Assembly (NCBI RefSeq): GCF_000826145.2
Contig: NZ_LN651335.1
Location: 186,001 to 250,000, forward strand
Length of the DNA stretch: 64,000 bases
DNA from: Sporosarcina koreensis
GTDB lineage: Bacteria; Bacillota; Bacilli; Bacillales_A; Planococcaceae
Reading direction: 5' to 3'
Shown in pieces: positions 35,680-45,734 of this stretch (position 1 is the stretch's first letter; each line of letters starts with the position of its first letter). The translations under genes were made by a program, and so were the position numbers. The notes beneath the pieces are model-generated. The model worked only from the letters and a program-made list of their open reading frames with translations. It was not told the DNA's origin and did no database searches.

Positions 35680-36726
35680 ATGATCGATATACTGATGAAG
35701 CAGGCCAAGCATCTGTTTCCAGGCAGTTTCGCCTCCGTCATGGCTACGGGCGCTCTCGCAGTCGGGCTCAACCTGCTTGGATTCCACGGACTTGCGCCTA
35801 TTCTGATCGCAGTCAATACAGTGCTGTATACGGTCCTCTGGCTGATGACGCTGATACGTCTGTTCCGCTGGCCGCGTGAAGTGCGGGTTGATGTCGTCAG
35901 CCACAGCAAAGGAGCGGGCTTTTTCACTCTGGTTGCCGGGACGGCTGTCTTCGGGAGCCAGCTGCTGCTGACAGGCGGCTGCATCATGATAGCGAAAGTC
36001 CTCTGGTTCACCGCACTCATCCTCTGGGCTGTTATTATGTATACGTTTTTCACGGCGATGACCATCCGGAAAGAGAAACCGCCGCTTGAAAAAGGGTTCA
36101 ATGGCACATGGCTGCTGTCCTCTGTCGCGACACAATCCATTGCTGTGCTTGGAACCCTGCTGTCGCCATCTGTCCATCAGCATCAGGACATCCTTTTGTT
36201 CACATCGTTATCCATGTACTTCCTGGGCAGCATGCTCTATCTCCCGCTGATGGCCCTCATCTTCTACCGCTTTGCATTTGTCCGGTTTTCCTACGGCGAA
36301 TTATCGCCGCCGTACTGGATCAGCATGGGCGCCTTGGCGATCACGACACTTGCCGGTTCCAGTCTGATCCTGCATGCCGAGTATTTCCCGCTTATCAATG
36401 AGATTACGCCATTCCTGAAAGGATTCACGCTGTTCTTCTGGATTACAGGCACCTGGTGGATCCCTCTGCTGGTGATCCTGACGATCTGGCATTATGGATT
36501 CCACCGTCCGCCGATCCGCTACAATCCGCAGATCTGGAGTATGGTGTTCCCGCTGGCCATGTACACAGCCGGAACATTCCAGTTTTCAAAAGCGCTTCAG
36601 CTGCCGTTTGTATCGGTCCTGTCGGAAGGGATGGCTTTTCTGGCAGTCGGTTCATGGATTGTCGTATTCCTCGCCATGTGTACCGCGATTTTGCGGTCTT
36701 TCGGAAAAATGGGGGATGTGAAGTGA
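35680..36726 (+). CDS. TDT/SLAC1-TehA family transporter (voltage-dependent anion channel fold)
   Basis: A 348-residue integral membrane protein with about ten helices. The N-terminal segment PGSFASVMATGALAVG is typical of the tellurite-resistance/dicarboxylate transporter family, which includes plant SLAC1 and bacterial TehA. Members carry dicarboxylates, sulfite or anions; the substrate is not shown by sequence. The start follows AAAAGGAG. It lies 68 bases before the large unknown membrane protein. Confidence 0.8.
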   Translation: MIDILMKQAKHLFPGSFASVMATGALAVGLNLLGFHGLAPILIAVNTVLYTVLWLMTLIRLFRWPREVRVDVVSHSKGAGFFTLVAGTAVFGSQLLLTGGCIMIAKVLWFTALILWAVIMYTFFTAMTIRKEKPPLEKGFNGTWLLSSVATQSIAVLGTLLSPSVHQHQDILLFTSLSMYFLGSMLYLPLMALIFYRFAFVRFSYGELSPPYWISMGALAITTLAGSSLILHAEYFPLINEITPFLKGFTLFFWITGTWWIPLLVILTIWHYGFHRPPIRYNPQIWSMVFPLAMYTAGTFQFSKALQLPFVSVLSEGMAFLAVGSWIVVFLAMCTAILRSFGKMGDVK

Positions 36727-36794
36727 AACGGATTGCGCTCTCATCCGTATGGTAAGACAGAAAAGAAGTCTACCTCGGAAAGAAGGGCGAAGCA

Positions 36795-38483
36795 ATGATT
36801 CACTTACTAGTTTTTTCTCTCGCGGCAGGCGTTCTGTCAGCACTGCTTGCGGTTCCGTTCTCCAGGAAGCTGGGCACGGAAGAAAAGGGAGGCGGCACAG
36901 GTCTCCGGGCTGGACTGTTTGTCTCGGCTGCAGTCCTGCTGACTGCCGGGATCGCCGTTTTCTACTACACGACCAGCCTGGATCAGCACTGGTCCTCCCT
37001 GTGGGCACTGATTCTGGCGGCCGCCATCATCGGGACGGCTGCTGACACCGGCATGATGCGTAAATTGAAAGGGATTGCTGCTGTCCTCGCAGCAGGAGCG
37101 GGCATCTACGTGCTCACCGCGCCGCTCTTCAACGCAGACACCAAGTATGAGGCGGTGGAGATGGACCAGCAGGTGGAGATCGAGGCGTTCGACGAAACGA
37201 AGACCCCGGCAAGTGTCCCGCCGAAATTCGCACGGAACAAGATGAAGAAAGCATTCGGCCAGGTGCCGGACACGAGCTATTACGATCTGGGCCATCTGCA
37301 GATCCAGAAAGTCAAGGACGACTTCGTCTACATCGCCCCTGTCGAGTTCTCAGGGTTCTTCAAATGGTGGAACGGCAAGACGACACCCGGCTACTTCCGC
37401 ATGAGTGCGACCGATTCTGCGGACAACCCGAAATTCATCGCTTCCGAGATGACCTATACGGAGACGTCCTATTTCAACAAACAGGTCGGCCGTCATATGA
37501 GATTGGAGTTCCCGGATCTCATCTTCTACGGGGACGTCCAGCTCGAAATCGACGATGACGGCAATCCGCACTACATCCGGTCGTACGGGGACTTCATCAC
37601 TGCCAGGAACGGATTCGATGTGAAAGGGATCATCATGACCGATCCGATGACGGGCGAATCGGAGAAATTCCCGCTAGCGGAGATTCCGGACTATATCGAT
37701 GGCGCGGTCTCCCCGCAGGCGGTCAGCCTCCAGAACAGCTACTTCGGCAAATACATCCATGGTTTCTGGAATTCGGTCGTCGGTAAGAAGGATGTCAAAC
37801 TGCCGTCCGATGAAGGGACGGAAGCGAATGTCAGTCCGATTTTCTCGGAAGACGGGCGGATGTATTATTTCACCGATTTCACGAGCCCGAAAGAGGGCGT
37901 CGACTCGATGCTCGGCTATTCACTGACAGACGGCCGGACAGGGAAGGGGACGTACTATACCGGTGATCTGGAAGAATCCTATATGGACTCCCAGGGGGCT
38001 CTCCAGATCATCGAAAAGAAATTTATCGAGAAGAAGTGGTCCGGTGAAATGCCTGTGCTCTACAACTTCTACGGGGAAGCGAGCTGGCTTGTGCCTGTCC
38101 TCGATTCCAATGGGTTCCTGCAGAATTATTTCATCGTATCCGCTGCCAACCCGGAAATCTCGGTCTACGGCAATTCTCCGAAGGATGCGCTGAAGCTGTA
38201 TAAGACCGCTCTCCAGCGGGGAGGCAGTTCTGTGGAGGGAAGTTCCAATTCTGCAGAAGCGAAAGCCGCCATCACGGTCAAGCGGGTCTATAAGGAATCA
38301 GCCGGAGATTATACGATCGTATCGGTGAAATCGTCGGATGGCCGGAATTTCCTCATTTCAACGGAATCCGTCCCGGAAGCTGTATACATCCAGGAAGGCG
38401 ATAAGCTTGCCATCACCTATCAGGAAACCGGCGAGCTGTTCCTGCCGGTGAAGGAAATGACGAATATATCGCTCGGAGAATAA
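36795..38483 (+). CDS. Large membrane protein of unknown function, 562 residues
   Basis: The first 115 residues hold four predicted helices (about 2-20, 36-56, 66-84, 92-110). The remaining 450 residues are soluble and rich in Tyr, Phe and Gly strands, with no motif I recognise; a possible repeat of the type SGFFKWWNG / HGFWNSVVGKK suggests two related subdomains (about 165-330 and 330-480). The region near 475-485 is Ser-rich (GGSSVEGSSNS) and may be a linker to a C-terminal beta domain. If the helices anchor it, the large part faces either side. A GAAAGAAGGG site precedes the ATG. No function inferred. Confidence 0.6.
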   Translation: MIHLLVFSLAAGVLSALLAVPFSRKLGTEEKGGGTGLRAGLFVSAAVLLTAGIAVFYYTTSLDQHWSSLWALILAAAIIGTAADTGMMRKLKGIAAVLAAGAGIYVLTAPLFNADTKYEAVEMDQQVEIEAFDETKTPASVPPKFARNKMKKAFGQVPDTSYYDLGHLQIQKVKDDFVYIAPVEFSGFFKWWNGKTTPGYFRMSATDSADNPKFIASEMTYTETSYFNKQVGRHMRLEFPDLIFYGDVQLEIDDDGNPHYIRSYGDFITARNGFDVKGIIMTDPMTGESEKFPLAEIPDYIDGAVSPQAVSLQNSYFGKYIHGFWNSVVGKKDVKLPSDEGTEANVSPIFSEDGRMYYFTDFTSPKEGVDSMLGYSLTDGRTGKGTYYTGDLEESYMDSQGALQIIEKKFIEKKWSGEMPVLYNFYGEASWLVPVLDSNGFLQNYFIVSAANPEISVYGNSPKDALKLYKTALQRGGSSVEGSSNSAEAKAAITVKRVYKESAGDYTIVSVKSSDGRNFLISTESVPEAVYIQEGDKLAITYQETGELFLPVKEMTNISLGE

Positions 38484-38485
38484 CG

Positions 38486-38525
38486 AAAAAAGCAGAAGCG
38501 CTGGAAACGGCTTCTGCTTTTTCTA
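38486..38525. terminator. Bidirectional terminator
   Basis: AAAAAAGCAGAAGC and GCTTCTGCTTTTTC flank a 10-base loop; it separates the large membrane protein gene from the convergent acetyltransferase gene. Confidence 0.88.
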
Positions 38526-38539
38526 TGGAACCATCGGGC

Positions 38540-39127
38540 TTACGCGCCGACTGTTGCGAACTCTTTCAGGATATTAGGTTTGCCTTCGGTCTTAAATGTT
38601 AACACTTGATGGCAAGGATCGTATGATTCCCCGTAAAACTCATCGTCTTTATACGTGTGGATCTCTTCATACGTCATCTTCATCGCATCATAGACCGTTT
38701 CTTCATCCGCATCATCCGGCGACCAGTACAGGATCTCGAGGTCCGTATGCTCGCCTGTTGCAAGCGAACGTCTGCTGTAGCCGATCCGCTGGGCGTGGTG
38801 GAATGACTCGCGGGCATAGAATTTCAGCCGTTTTGCTGTGTCGGTATCTTCGTAATCGACAGGCTCCACTTCCAGCAGGATCGGCTTCCCTTTCTCTTTC
38901 AGCTTGGTCAGCAGTTTCTTGCCGAGTCCTTCGCCGCGGGACGCTGCGGACACGAACAGATAATCGACAAAGACGAATGATTCGGTCTCCACGTACATAA
39001 GTACATGTTTCGGCCCTTCATCCTTATGGTAGACATTGTGCTTATCTTTCAGCAGGGCGTCCATATGCTCTTTTGATTTCATCTCTTCGATTGGGAAATA
39101 CTCACTCAGTTTTTCGTACCAGTTCAT
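38540..39127 (-). CDS. GNAT family N-acetyltransferase
   Basis: A 195-residue GNAT-fold protein; the acetyl-CoA binding motif A appears as DYLFVSAASRGEGLGKKLLTKL, followed by the strand ILLEVEPVDYED. Acceptor unknown. ATG 39127 follows GGAGGAG; the longer frame to 39187 has no site. Its position upstream of ctsR, on the opposite strand, replaces the lysS-rRNA neighbourhood of B. subtilis. Confidence 0.82.
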   Translation of the reverse strand: MNWYEKLSEYFPIEEMKSKEHMDALLKDKHNVYHKDEGPKHVLMYVETESFVFVDYLFVSAASRGEGLGKKLLTKLKEKGKPILLEVEPVDYEDTDTAKRLKFYARESFHHAQRIGYSRRSLATGEHTDLEILYWSPDDADEETVYDAMKMTYEEIHTYKDDEFYGESYDPCHQVLTFKTEGKPNILKEFATVGA

Positions 39128-39314
39128 ACGTAAATCTCCTCCGTCGGTATGGGTGTACCCGGAGCTTTTTGTTTGGGGATCAAACATAAGGAGAGGAAAA
39201 AAGAGGTCAGAAAAAAATCCTCAGGATCTTTCACGCATTCAATTTTATCATACTATGCAGGGAGCGTTCAACTGATTCGGGCTTGCTGCATACTGCTGCG
39301 CCGCGGCAAAATCC

Positions 39315-39368
39315 TTGCGCAGCCTTCCTCCGTTGCGGTACAATTAAGTCAAAGATAGTCAAAGTCAA
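39315..39368 (+). promoter_or_regulatory. ctsR operon promoter with CtsR heptad repeats
   Basis: TTGCGC (39315) and TACAAT (39339-39344), 18 bases apart, form the promoter. Directly downstream lies AGTCAAAGATAGTCAAAG with a third GTCAA, i.e. repeats of the CtsR half-site GTCAAA at 39348-39368. CtsR binding at the transcription start would block initiation until heat or other protein stress releases it, giving autoregulation of the operon. Confidence 0.88.
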
Positions 39369-39401
39369 CGGAAGAATCTGCCGGCAAAAGAGGTGAAAAC
39401 G

Positions 39402-39872
39402 ATGCGAAACATTTCCGACATCATAGAAGGGTATTTGAAGTCGATTATCGAACATGAAGATAATGGAATCGCGGAAATCAAGCGCAATGAAGTGGCTGAG
39501 AAATTTCAATGTGTCCCTTCGCAGATCAACTACGTCATCAAGACTCGGTTCACGATCGAGCGGGGGTACGCTGTCGAGTCGAAGCGGGGCGGCGGGGGGT
39601 ACATCCGGATCCACCGCATACAGACCAATTCACGCAAGGAGCTCGTCGATCATATTTTAGAGAGTCTGCAGGAAGGGGCATCTTCCGTCATGACGGAAGA
39701 TATCATCTACCGGCTCCTCGCTGAACAGGCGGTGACGAAACGCGAAGCACGCCTGATGCTGGCGGCGGTCGATCATGCCGCTAAACACTATCCCCTGCAG
39801 GAACGGGAAGTGATCCGGGCGCGGGTGCTTCAGGCAATGCTGTTTTCGCTCCTTTACGACCAGTCCGAATGA
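39402..39872 (+). CDS. ctsR: Transcriptional repressor CtsR
   Basis: A 156-residue repressor of class III heat shock genes. The N-terminal winged helix (FQCVPSQINYVIKTRFTIERGYAVESKRGGGGYIRI) includes the glycine-rich wing that works as a heat sensor. ATG 39402 follows AAAGAGGTGAAA; the in-frame GTG at 39393 is inside that site. First gene of the ctsR-mcsA-mcsB-clpC operon. Confidence 0.95.
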   Translation: MRNISDIIEGYLKSIIEHEDNGIAEIKRNEVAEKFQCVPSQINYVIKTRFTIERGYAVESKRGGGGYIRIHRIQTNSRKELVDHILESLQEGASSVMTEDIIYRLLAEQAVTKREARLMLAAVDHAAKHYPLQEREVIRARVLQAMLFSLLYDQSE

Positions 39873-39907
39873 GCGGACAACCAACCAATCAGTGAGGTGG
39901 TATTATC

Positions 39908-40459
39908 ATGCTTTGCGAAAATTGCAAGGAACGGCCGGTATCGGTCATTTTGAAACAGGAGACGCCGAATGGGCCGGTGGAACGGAACCTTTGTGACCAG
40001 TGCGCCTTCAATCTGCAGACGTTTTCTTTCAGTCCCCAGCAGGAGCCGATGTCGATCCAGCAGTTCCTCTCTCAGTGGCTGACCGGGGAAGCGATCCAGC
40101 CGCAGACGCGGGGGAACCAGGGGATGCCGGAATGTCCGGAATGCGGTCTGACCTTCCACAGGTTCCTGGAAATCGGTAAATTCGGCTGCCCGGTCTGCTA
40201 CGACACATTCCGTGAACGGCTGCCGCGGGTATTCGGCAAACTGCACAATGGCAGCACGGCACATACGGGAAAGATACCGGCGTCATTCAATGAGAAGATG
40301 ACAATCCGGAAAAAGATCGAAGCGCTCCGGGCCAGCATGCAGGAGGCCATCCAGGAAGAACGATTCGAACAGGCAGCTGTCCTGCGCGATGAAGTGAACG
40401 AGTGGAAGCGCAAGCTGGCTGCGGAACCGGCTGAAGGAGGGATTTCGGATGGGGAATGA
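39908..40459 (+). CDS. mcsA: McsA, zinc-binding activator of the McsB arginine kinase
   Basis: A 183-residue protein with two pairs of CxxC motifs (CENC/CDQC and CPEC/CPVC) for zinc and a C-terminal UVR coiled-coil segment (QEAIQEERFEQAAVLRDEVNEWKRKL). It activates McsB and helps release CtsR. The end overlaps mcsB by 11 bases. Confidence 0.95.
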   Translation: MLCENCKERPVSVILKQETPNGPVERNLCDQCAFNLQTFSFSPQQEPMSIQQFLSQWLTGEAIQPQTRGNQGMPECPECGLTFHRFLEIGKFGCPVCYDTFRERLPRVFGKLHNGSTAHTGKIPASFNEKMTIRKKIEALRASMQEAIQEERFEQAAVLRDEVNEWKRKLAAEPAEGGISDGE

Positions 40460-41534
40460 CAAGTACATGCAGAACGCCGTGACGGGATGGATGGTCCCGC
40501 ATGGCGAGCATTCCGATATTGTCATGTCGACCCGCATCCGTCTTGCCCGCAATCTCCGCGGGTTCCGGTTCCCGATTTCCTTCCCCCACGAGGAAGCGGA
40601 AAAAATCGGGGAGCTCATTGCGGATGCGCTGCTTATCCCGGAGAAAAAAGGGTATTCCTATACCAGAATGAGTGATTTGAAGAAACTCGACAGGCAGACG
40701 CTTGTGGAAAAGCACCTCATCAGTCCTCAGCTGGCGGATGCGGTGATGTACGGGGCCGTCCTGCTGTCGGAAGATGAGACCGTCAGCATCATGGTCAATG
40801 AGGAAGACCACCTGCGCATACAATGCATCTATCCGGGTCTCCAGATCGAAAATGCCTATCAGAAGGCGGACGAGACGGACAATCTGCTGGAGAGCCGGCT
40901 GCCGTATGCATTCGATGAGCAATTCGGCTATTTGACGAGCTGCCCGTCGAATACGGGAACCGGCATGCGCGCCTCGGTCATGCTGCATTTACCGGCGCTG
41001 ACCATGACCAAGCAGATCAACCGGATCATTCCGGCTGTCTCGCGGCTCGGCATGACCGTCCGGGGGAGTTACGGAGAAGGCAGTGAAGCGCCGGGGAACG
41101 TCTACCAGGTCTCCAATCAGCTGACACTCGGCAAGTCGGAAAAGGAGATACTCGCCGAACTCGCCAACATCGTCAGCCGGATCATCGCCCATGAGCGGAA
41201 ATCCAGGGAGATGCTGCTCGGCAAGTCCAGACTGGCACTCGAGAATCGTGTGTTCCGCGCGCTCGGCACGCTGTCGTACGCACGGCTGCTCCCTTCAGCG
41301 GAAGCGGCACGGTGCCTGTCCGATGTCAGGCTCGGCATCGACCTCGGTCTGATTGAAGATGTCGATATGAATATACTGAACGAACTGATGGTCTTCATGC
41401 AGTCCGGCTTCCTCCAGAACTACGAGGGGGAAGAGCTGACGTCCGAAGAATTGGACAGCAGCCGGGCGAAGCTGTTCAGGGAACGGCTGCAGCGCAGGAC
41501 GGAGGACAGCAGCCGGAATCCGGAGTCGCCGTAA
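40449..41534 (+). CDS. mcsB: Protein arginine kinase McsB
   Basis: A 361-residue guanido-kinase fold enzyme with STRIRLARN (ATP phosphate contacts), NEEDHLRIQC and the active Cys region CPSNTGTGMRAS. McsB phosphorylates Arg residues on misfolded proteins and marks them for ClpCP. It starts behind AAGGAGGGA, inside the last codons of mcsA, so the pair is coupled. Confidence 0.96.
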   Translation: MGNDKYMQNAVTGWMVPHGEHSDIVMSTRIRLARNLRGFRFPISFPHEEAEKIGELIADALLIPEKKGYSYTRMSDLKKLDRQTLVEKHLISPQLADAVMYGAVLLSEDETVSIMVNEEDHLRIQCIYPGLQIENAYQKADETDNLLESRLPYAFDEQFGYLTSCPSNTGTGMRASVMLHLPALTMTKQINRIIPAVSRLGMTVRGSYGEGSEAPGNVYQVSNQLTLGKSEKEILAELANIVSRIIAHERKSREMLLGKSRLALENRVFRALGTLSYARLLPSAEAARCLSDVRLGIDLGLIEDVDMNILNELMVFMQSGFLQNYEGEELTSEELDSSRAKLFRERLQRRTEDSSRNPESP

Positions 41535-41573
41535 GCGTCTTTTTTGCGCAGAAGACGATAATCCGATAACCTA

Positions 41574-41594
41574 ATCAAAGATAGTCAAAGTCAA
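41574..41594 (+). promoter_or_regulatory. Second CtsR operator upstream of clpC
   Basis: The 20 bases TCAAAGATAGTCAAAGTCAA recur here exactly as upstream of ctsR. A TTGTTC-17-TAGATA promoter candidate lies downstream (near 41609-41638), so clpC may have its own CtsR-controlled start inside the operon. Confidence 0.8.
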
Positions 41595-41684
41595 TTCGCG
41601 GAACTGCCGATTGTTCAGCGGTCCCATTGAATATAGATAGGTATGATGAAGAAAAATAGTCTGTGCAGAAGGAGAGGAAGAAAT

Positions 41685-44141
41685 ATGATGTTTAACCGAT
41701 TCACACAACGTGCGCAAAAGGTCCTTCAGCTCGCTCAGGAAGAGGCGATCCGACTGAAGCATGAAGCGATAGGCACTGAACATATCCTGCTCGGGCTGAT
41801 CCGTGAAGGCGGCGGCATCGCTGCAAAAGCACTGGAAGCGATCGGTGTCAGCTTCGAAACGATCGAATCCGGGGTCGAAAATCTGATCGGCACAGGCAGC
41901 AAGGACGTCGGGCCGATTGTCCATTATACACCCCGGGCGAAGAAAGTGATTGAACTGTCGGTGGACGAATCACGCAAGCTCGGTCACTCGTACATCGGCA
42001 CGGAACATATCCTGCTCGCTTTGATCCGTGAAGGGGAAGGTGTCGCGGCACGCGTCCTGAACAATGCCGGTGTCAGCCTGAACAAAGCGCGGCAGCAGGT
42101 GCTCCAGCTGCTCGGCAGTGATGATGCAGCAAGTGCGAACAGCCAGAACGCGAATGCGTCGGCTGCAACACCGACACTGGACGGCCTGGCACGCGATCTG
42201 ACCGAAATTGCACGGGAAGGCACGCTCGATCCGGTCATCGGCCGCGGCAAGGAGATCACACGGGTCATCGAAGTGCTGGCACGCCGCACGAAAAACAACC
42301 CTGTCCTCATCGGGGAGCCGGGTGTCGGAAAAACGGCGATCGCCGAGGGGCTGGCGCTCCAGATCGTCAGCAACGAAGTGCCGGAGATCCTGCGTGATAA
42401 GCGGGTCATGACGCTTGATATGGGAACTGTCGTCGCGGGCACGAAATACCGTGGTGAATTCGAGGATCGTATGAAGAAAGTGATGGAAGAGATCCGCCAG
42501 GCGGGCAATATCATCCTGTTCATCGACGAATTGCATACGCTCATCGGAGCCGGAGGGGCAGAAGGGGCGATCGATGCGTCCAACATCCTGAAGCCTTCAC
42601 TCGCCCGCGGTGAACTGCAGTGTATCGGTGCAACAACGCTCGATGAGTACCGGAAGTATATCGAAAAAGACGCAGCACTCGAACGCCGGTTCCAGCCGAT
42701 CCAGGTCGATGAGCCGACGGTCGAGGAAACCGTATTGATCATCAACGGTCTGCGTGACCGCTATGAGGCCCATCACCGGGTCAAGATCACGAATGAGGCG
42801 ATTGAAGCCGCTGCCAAAATGTCCGATCGGTACATCTCGGACCGTTTCCTGCCTGACAAAGCGATCGACCTGATCGACGAGGCAGGTTCGAAAGTCCGCC
42901 TGCGTTCCTATACGACACCGCCGAACCTGCGTGAACTCGAAAAGAAACTGGAAGCGATCCGCTCAGAGAAGAATGCAGCGGTCCAGAGCCAGGAGTTCGA
43001 AAAAGCCGCTTCCTATCGCGACAAAGAGCAGAAGATGAAAGAAGAGCTCGAGACGACGAAGACCGAATGGAAAGAAAAGCAGGGGAAGAAAGAATCCGAA
43101 GTGACCGTCAACGATATCGCGGAAGTTGTCGCGATGTGGACCGGAATCCCGGTTGCCCGTATCGCCGAAACCGAATCCGCAAAACTGCTGAATATGGAAG
43201 AGGAACTGCATAAACGCGTCATCGGTCAGAAGGAGGCCGTCACTGCGATCTCGAGAGCGATCCGCAGAGCGCGTGCCGGTTTGAAAGATCCGAAACGCCC
43301 GATCGGTTCCTTCATCTTCCTCGGACCGACGGGTGTCGGGAAAACGGAACTTGCCCGCGCGCTTGCAGAAACGATGTTCGGAGATGAAGATTCGATGATC
43401 CGGATCGACATGTCCGAGTACATGGAGAAGCATGCGACGTCGCGTCTTGTCGGATCACCTCCAGGGTACGTCGGCTATGACGAAGGCGGACAGCTCACTG
43501 AGAAAGTGCGCAGGAAGCCGTACTCCGTCGTCCTGCTGGATGAAATCGAGAAAGCACACCCGGATGTCTTCAATATCCTGCTGCAAGTACTGGAAGACGG
43601 CCGTCTGACGGACTCGAAAGGCCGGACAGTCGATTTCCGGAACACCGTCATCATCATGACATCGAACGTTGGCGCCCAGGAACTGAAGAAGAACCGGTAT
43701 GTCGGATTCAATCTCCAAGATGGGGAGCAGGACTACGAAGATATGAAGAAAAAGATGCTGGATGAGCTGAAGAAAGCGTTCCGCCCTGAATTCCTGAACC
43801 GGATCGACGAAATGATCGTCTTCCACTCGCTCGAAAAAGACCAGCTGGAAGAGATCGTGACACTCATGGCGCAAGAGCTGAGCGACCGGCTTGCTGAGCA
43901 GGACATCAGTCTCGAACTGACCCATGAAGCGAAGCTGAAAATCGCGGACGAAGGATTCGATCCGGAATATGGAGCGCGGCCGCTCCGTCGGGCTTTACAG
44001 AAACACGTTGAAGACCGGCTGTCGGAAGAGCTGCTGAAAGGCACGGACTTTGCCGGCCGAAAAGTGACAGTCGACTATGCAGACGGTGAATTCACGGTCA
44101 GCACGGCCGACCGCGATACAGCCGAAATGGTGGAACACTAA
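41685..44141 (+). CDS. clpC: ATP-dependent Clp protease ATPase subunit ClpC
   Basis: An 818-residue Hsp100 protein: double Clp-N repeat (1-145), AAA module 1 with Walker A GEPGVGKT near 210, M-domain coiled coil with UVR-like part (about 410-480), AAA module 2 with GPTGVGKT near 547, and a C-terminal ClpP docking region. It unfolds Arg-phosphorylated and adaptor-delivered proteins into ClpP. Two adjacent ATGs (41685, 41688) follow AGAAGGAGAGGAAG. Confidence 0.97.
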   Translation: MMFNRFTQRAQKVLQLAQEEAIRLKHEAIGTEHILLGLIREGGGIAAKALEAIGVSFETIESGVENLIGTGSKDVGPIVHYTPRAKKVIELSVDESRKLGHSYIGTEHILLALIREGEGVAARVLNNAGVSLNKARQQVLQLLGSDDAASANSQNANASAATPTLDGLARDLTEIAREGTLDPVIGRGKEITRVIEVLARRTKNNPVLIGEPGVGKTAIAEGLALQIVSNEVPEILRDKRVMTLDMGTVVAGTKYRGEFEDRMKKVMEEIRQAGNIILFIDELHTLIGAGGAEGAIDASNILKPSLARGELQCIGATTLDEYRKYIEKDAALERRFQPIQVDEPTVEETVLIINGLRDRYEAHHRVKITNEAIEAAAKMSDRYISDRFLPDKAIDLIDEAGSKVRLRSYTTPPNLRELEKKLEAIRSEKNAAVQSQEFEKAASYRDKEQKMKEELETTKTEWKEKQGKKESEVTVNDIAEVVAMWTGIPVARIAETESAKLLNMEEELHKRVIGQKEAVTAISRAIRRARAGLKDPKRPIGSFIFLGPTGVGKTELARALAETMFGDEDSMIRIDMSEYMEKHATSRLVGSPPGYVGYDEGGQLTEKVRRKPYSVVLLDEIEKAHPDVFNILLQVLEDGRLTDSKGRTVDFRNTVIIMTSNVGAQELKKNRYVGFNLQDGEQDYEDMKKKMLDELKKAFRPEFLNRIDEMIVFHSLEKDQLEEIVTLMAQELSDRLAEQDISLELTHEAKLKIADEGFDPEYGARPLRRALQKHVEDRLSEELLKGTDFAGRKVTVDYADGEFTVSTADRDTAEMVEH

Positions 44142-44224
44142 TACGGAAGTGATGATCAGGATGGCCCGCCCCTTGGTGTGAAAAAAGGGGAAGGGCTGTC
44201 CTCTTCGTCGTTTGGAGGACTTAC

Positions 44225-45598
44225 ATGGCAAAAAAGAAGACAAAATTCATGTGCAGCGCCTGCGGCTACGAATCCCCGAAATGGATGGGCCGCTGTCCGG
44301 GCTGCGGTGAGTGGAACACGATGGAGGAAGAGACGGAAATCGTACAGAAAGGTCCTCGCGGCGCATTCCAGCATACGGGTGCAGTCAAACAGAAAGCGAT
44401 GCCCATCAATGCTGTTGCCGTGGAAGACGAACCGCGCATCCAGACGGACATGGGGGAGCTCAACCGTGTTCTCGGCGGCGGAATCGTGCCTGGCTCGCTT
44501 GTATTGATCGGCGGAGACCCCGGTATCGGGAAGTCGACTTTGCTGCTCCAGGTGTCCGCCCTGCTGTCAAACCGACAGCAGCGTGTCCTGTACATTTCAG
44601 GGGAAGAATCGATCCGACAGACGAAACTCCGGGCGGAGCGGCTCGGTGTCCTGTCGGATGAACTATATATCTACGCGGAGACGGATCTTGCGATGATCCA
44701 CGAGACGATCGAAAGCGTGAAACCGAAGTTCGTCATCGTCGATTCCATCCAGACGATCCACCATCCTGAAGTGTCTTCCGCTCCGGGCAGTGTGTCGCAG
44801 GTGAGGGAGTGTACCGCGGAGCTGATGAAAATCGCGAAGACCCAGGGGATTGCGATCTTCATCGTCGGACATGTCACAAAAGAAGGGCAGATTGCCGGTC
44901 CCCGGCTGCTGGAGCACATGGTGGATACGGTCCTGTATTTTGAAGGGGAACGGCACCATACGTACCGGATTCTGCGAAGTGTGAAAAACCGGTTCGGCTC
45001 GACGAACGAAATCGCCATTTTCGAAATGGTGCAGGCCGGGCTGAAAGAAGTGCTGAACCCTTCCGAACTGTTCATCCAGGAACGGTCGCAGGGCGGAGCG
45101 GGTTCGACGATTGTCGCCTCGATGGAAGGGACACGTCCGATCCTCGTCGAAATCCAGGCACTCGTCACACCGTCCAGTTTCAATTATCCGAAACGGATGG
45201 CGACGGGGCTGGATCAGAACCGCGTCTCGCTCCTGATGGCGGTCCTGGAAAAGCGGATGGGCATGCTATTACAGGCGCAGGATGCGTATATTAAAGTGGC
45301 GGGCGGCGTCAAGCTGGATGAGCCCGCAATCGATCTCGCCGTCCTGATGAGCATCGTGTCAAGCTATCGGGACACGGCACCGAGCGGGACAGACTGCTAT
45401 ATAGGTGAAGTGGGACTGACCGGTGAAGTCCGCAGGGTCTCCCGGATTGAACAGCGGGTCGGCGAAGCTGCGAAACTCGGATTTGAACGTGCAATCATAC
45501 CGGCTTCCAATGTCGGCGGCTGGGAATACCCGGAAGGCATCCAGGTCGTCGGTGTCGAAACTGTACGGGAAGCGCTGGAACTCTGCCTGCCCGAGTAA
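44225..45598 (+). CDS. radA: DNA repair protein RadA (Sms)
   Basis: A 457-residue protein: N-terminal zinc finger CSAC-CPGC, RecA-like ATPase with Walker [11 protein letters not shown] (about residue 96) and KNRFGS motif, and a C-terminal Lon-like domain ([12 protein letters not shown]). It drives branch migration in recombination. Behind GGAGGAC. In B. subtilis it is followed by disA; here yacL comes next. Confidence 0.95.
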   Translation: MAKKKTKFMCSACGYESPKWMGRCPGCGEWNTMEEETEIVQKGPRGAFQHTGAVKQKAMPINAVAVEDEPRIQTDMGELNRVLGGGIVPGSLVLIGGDPGIGKSTLLLQVSALLSNRQQRVLYISGEESIRQTKLRAERLGVLSDELYIYAETDLAMIHETIESVKPKFVIVDSIQTIHHPEVSSAPGSVSQVRECTAELMKIAKTQGIAIFIVGHVTKEGQIAGPRLLEHMVDTVLYFEGERHHTYRILRSVKNRFGSTNEIAIFEMVQAGLKEVLNPSELFIQERSQGGAGSTIVASMEGTRPILVEIQALVTPSSFNYPKRMATGLDQNRVSLLMAVLEKRMGMLLQAQDAYIKVAGGVKLDEPAIDLAVLMSIVSSYRDTAPSGTDCYIGEVGLTGEVRRVSRIEQRVGEAAKLGFERAIIPASNVGGWEYPEGIQVVGVETVREALELCLPE

Positions 45599-45734
45599 CT
45601 GCCGGGATGAGGGAACTTTCGCGGACTGCGGAGGGTCCTGTGAAAAAAGCAGGATTCCCCGTCCTCGCCGGTTCAAGAAAGCAATCGGCGGGGAATACCT
45701 GTATACTGGGACTATTAAAAAGGAGGTGGATCGT

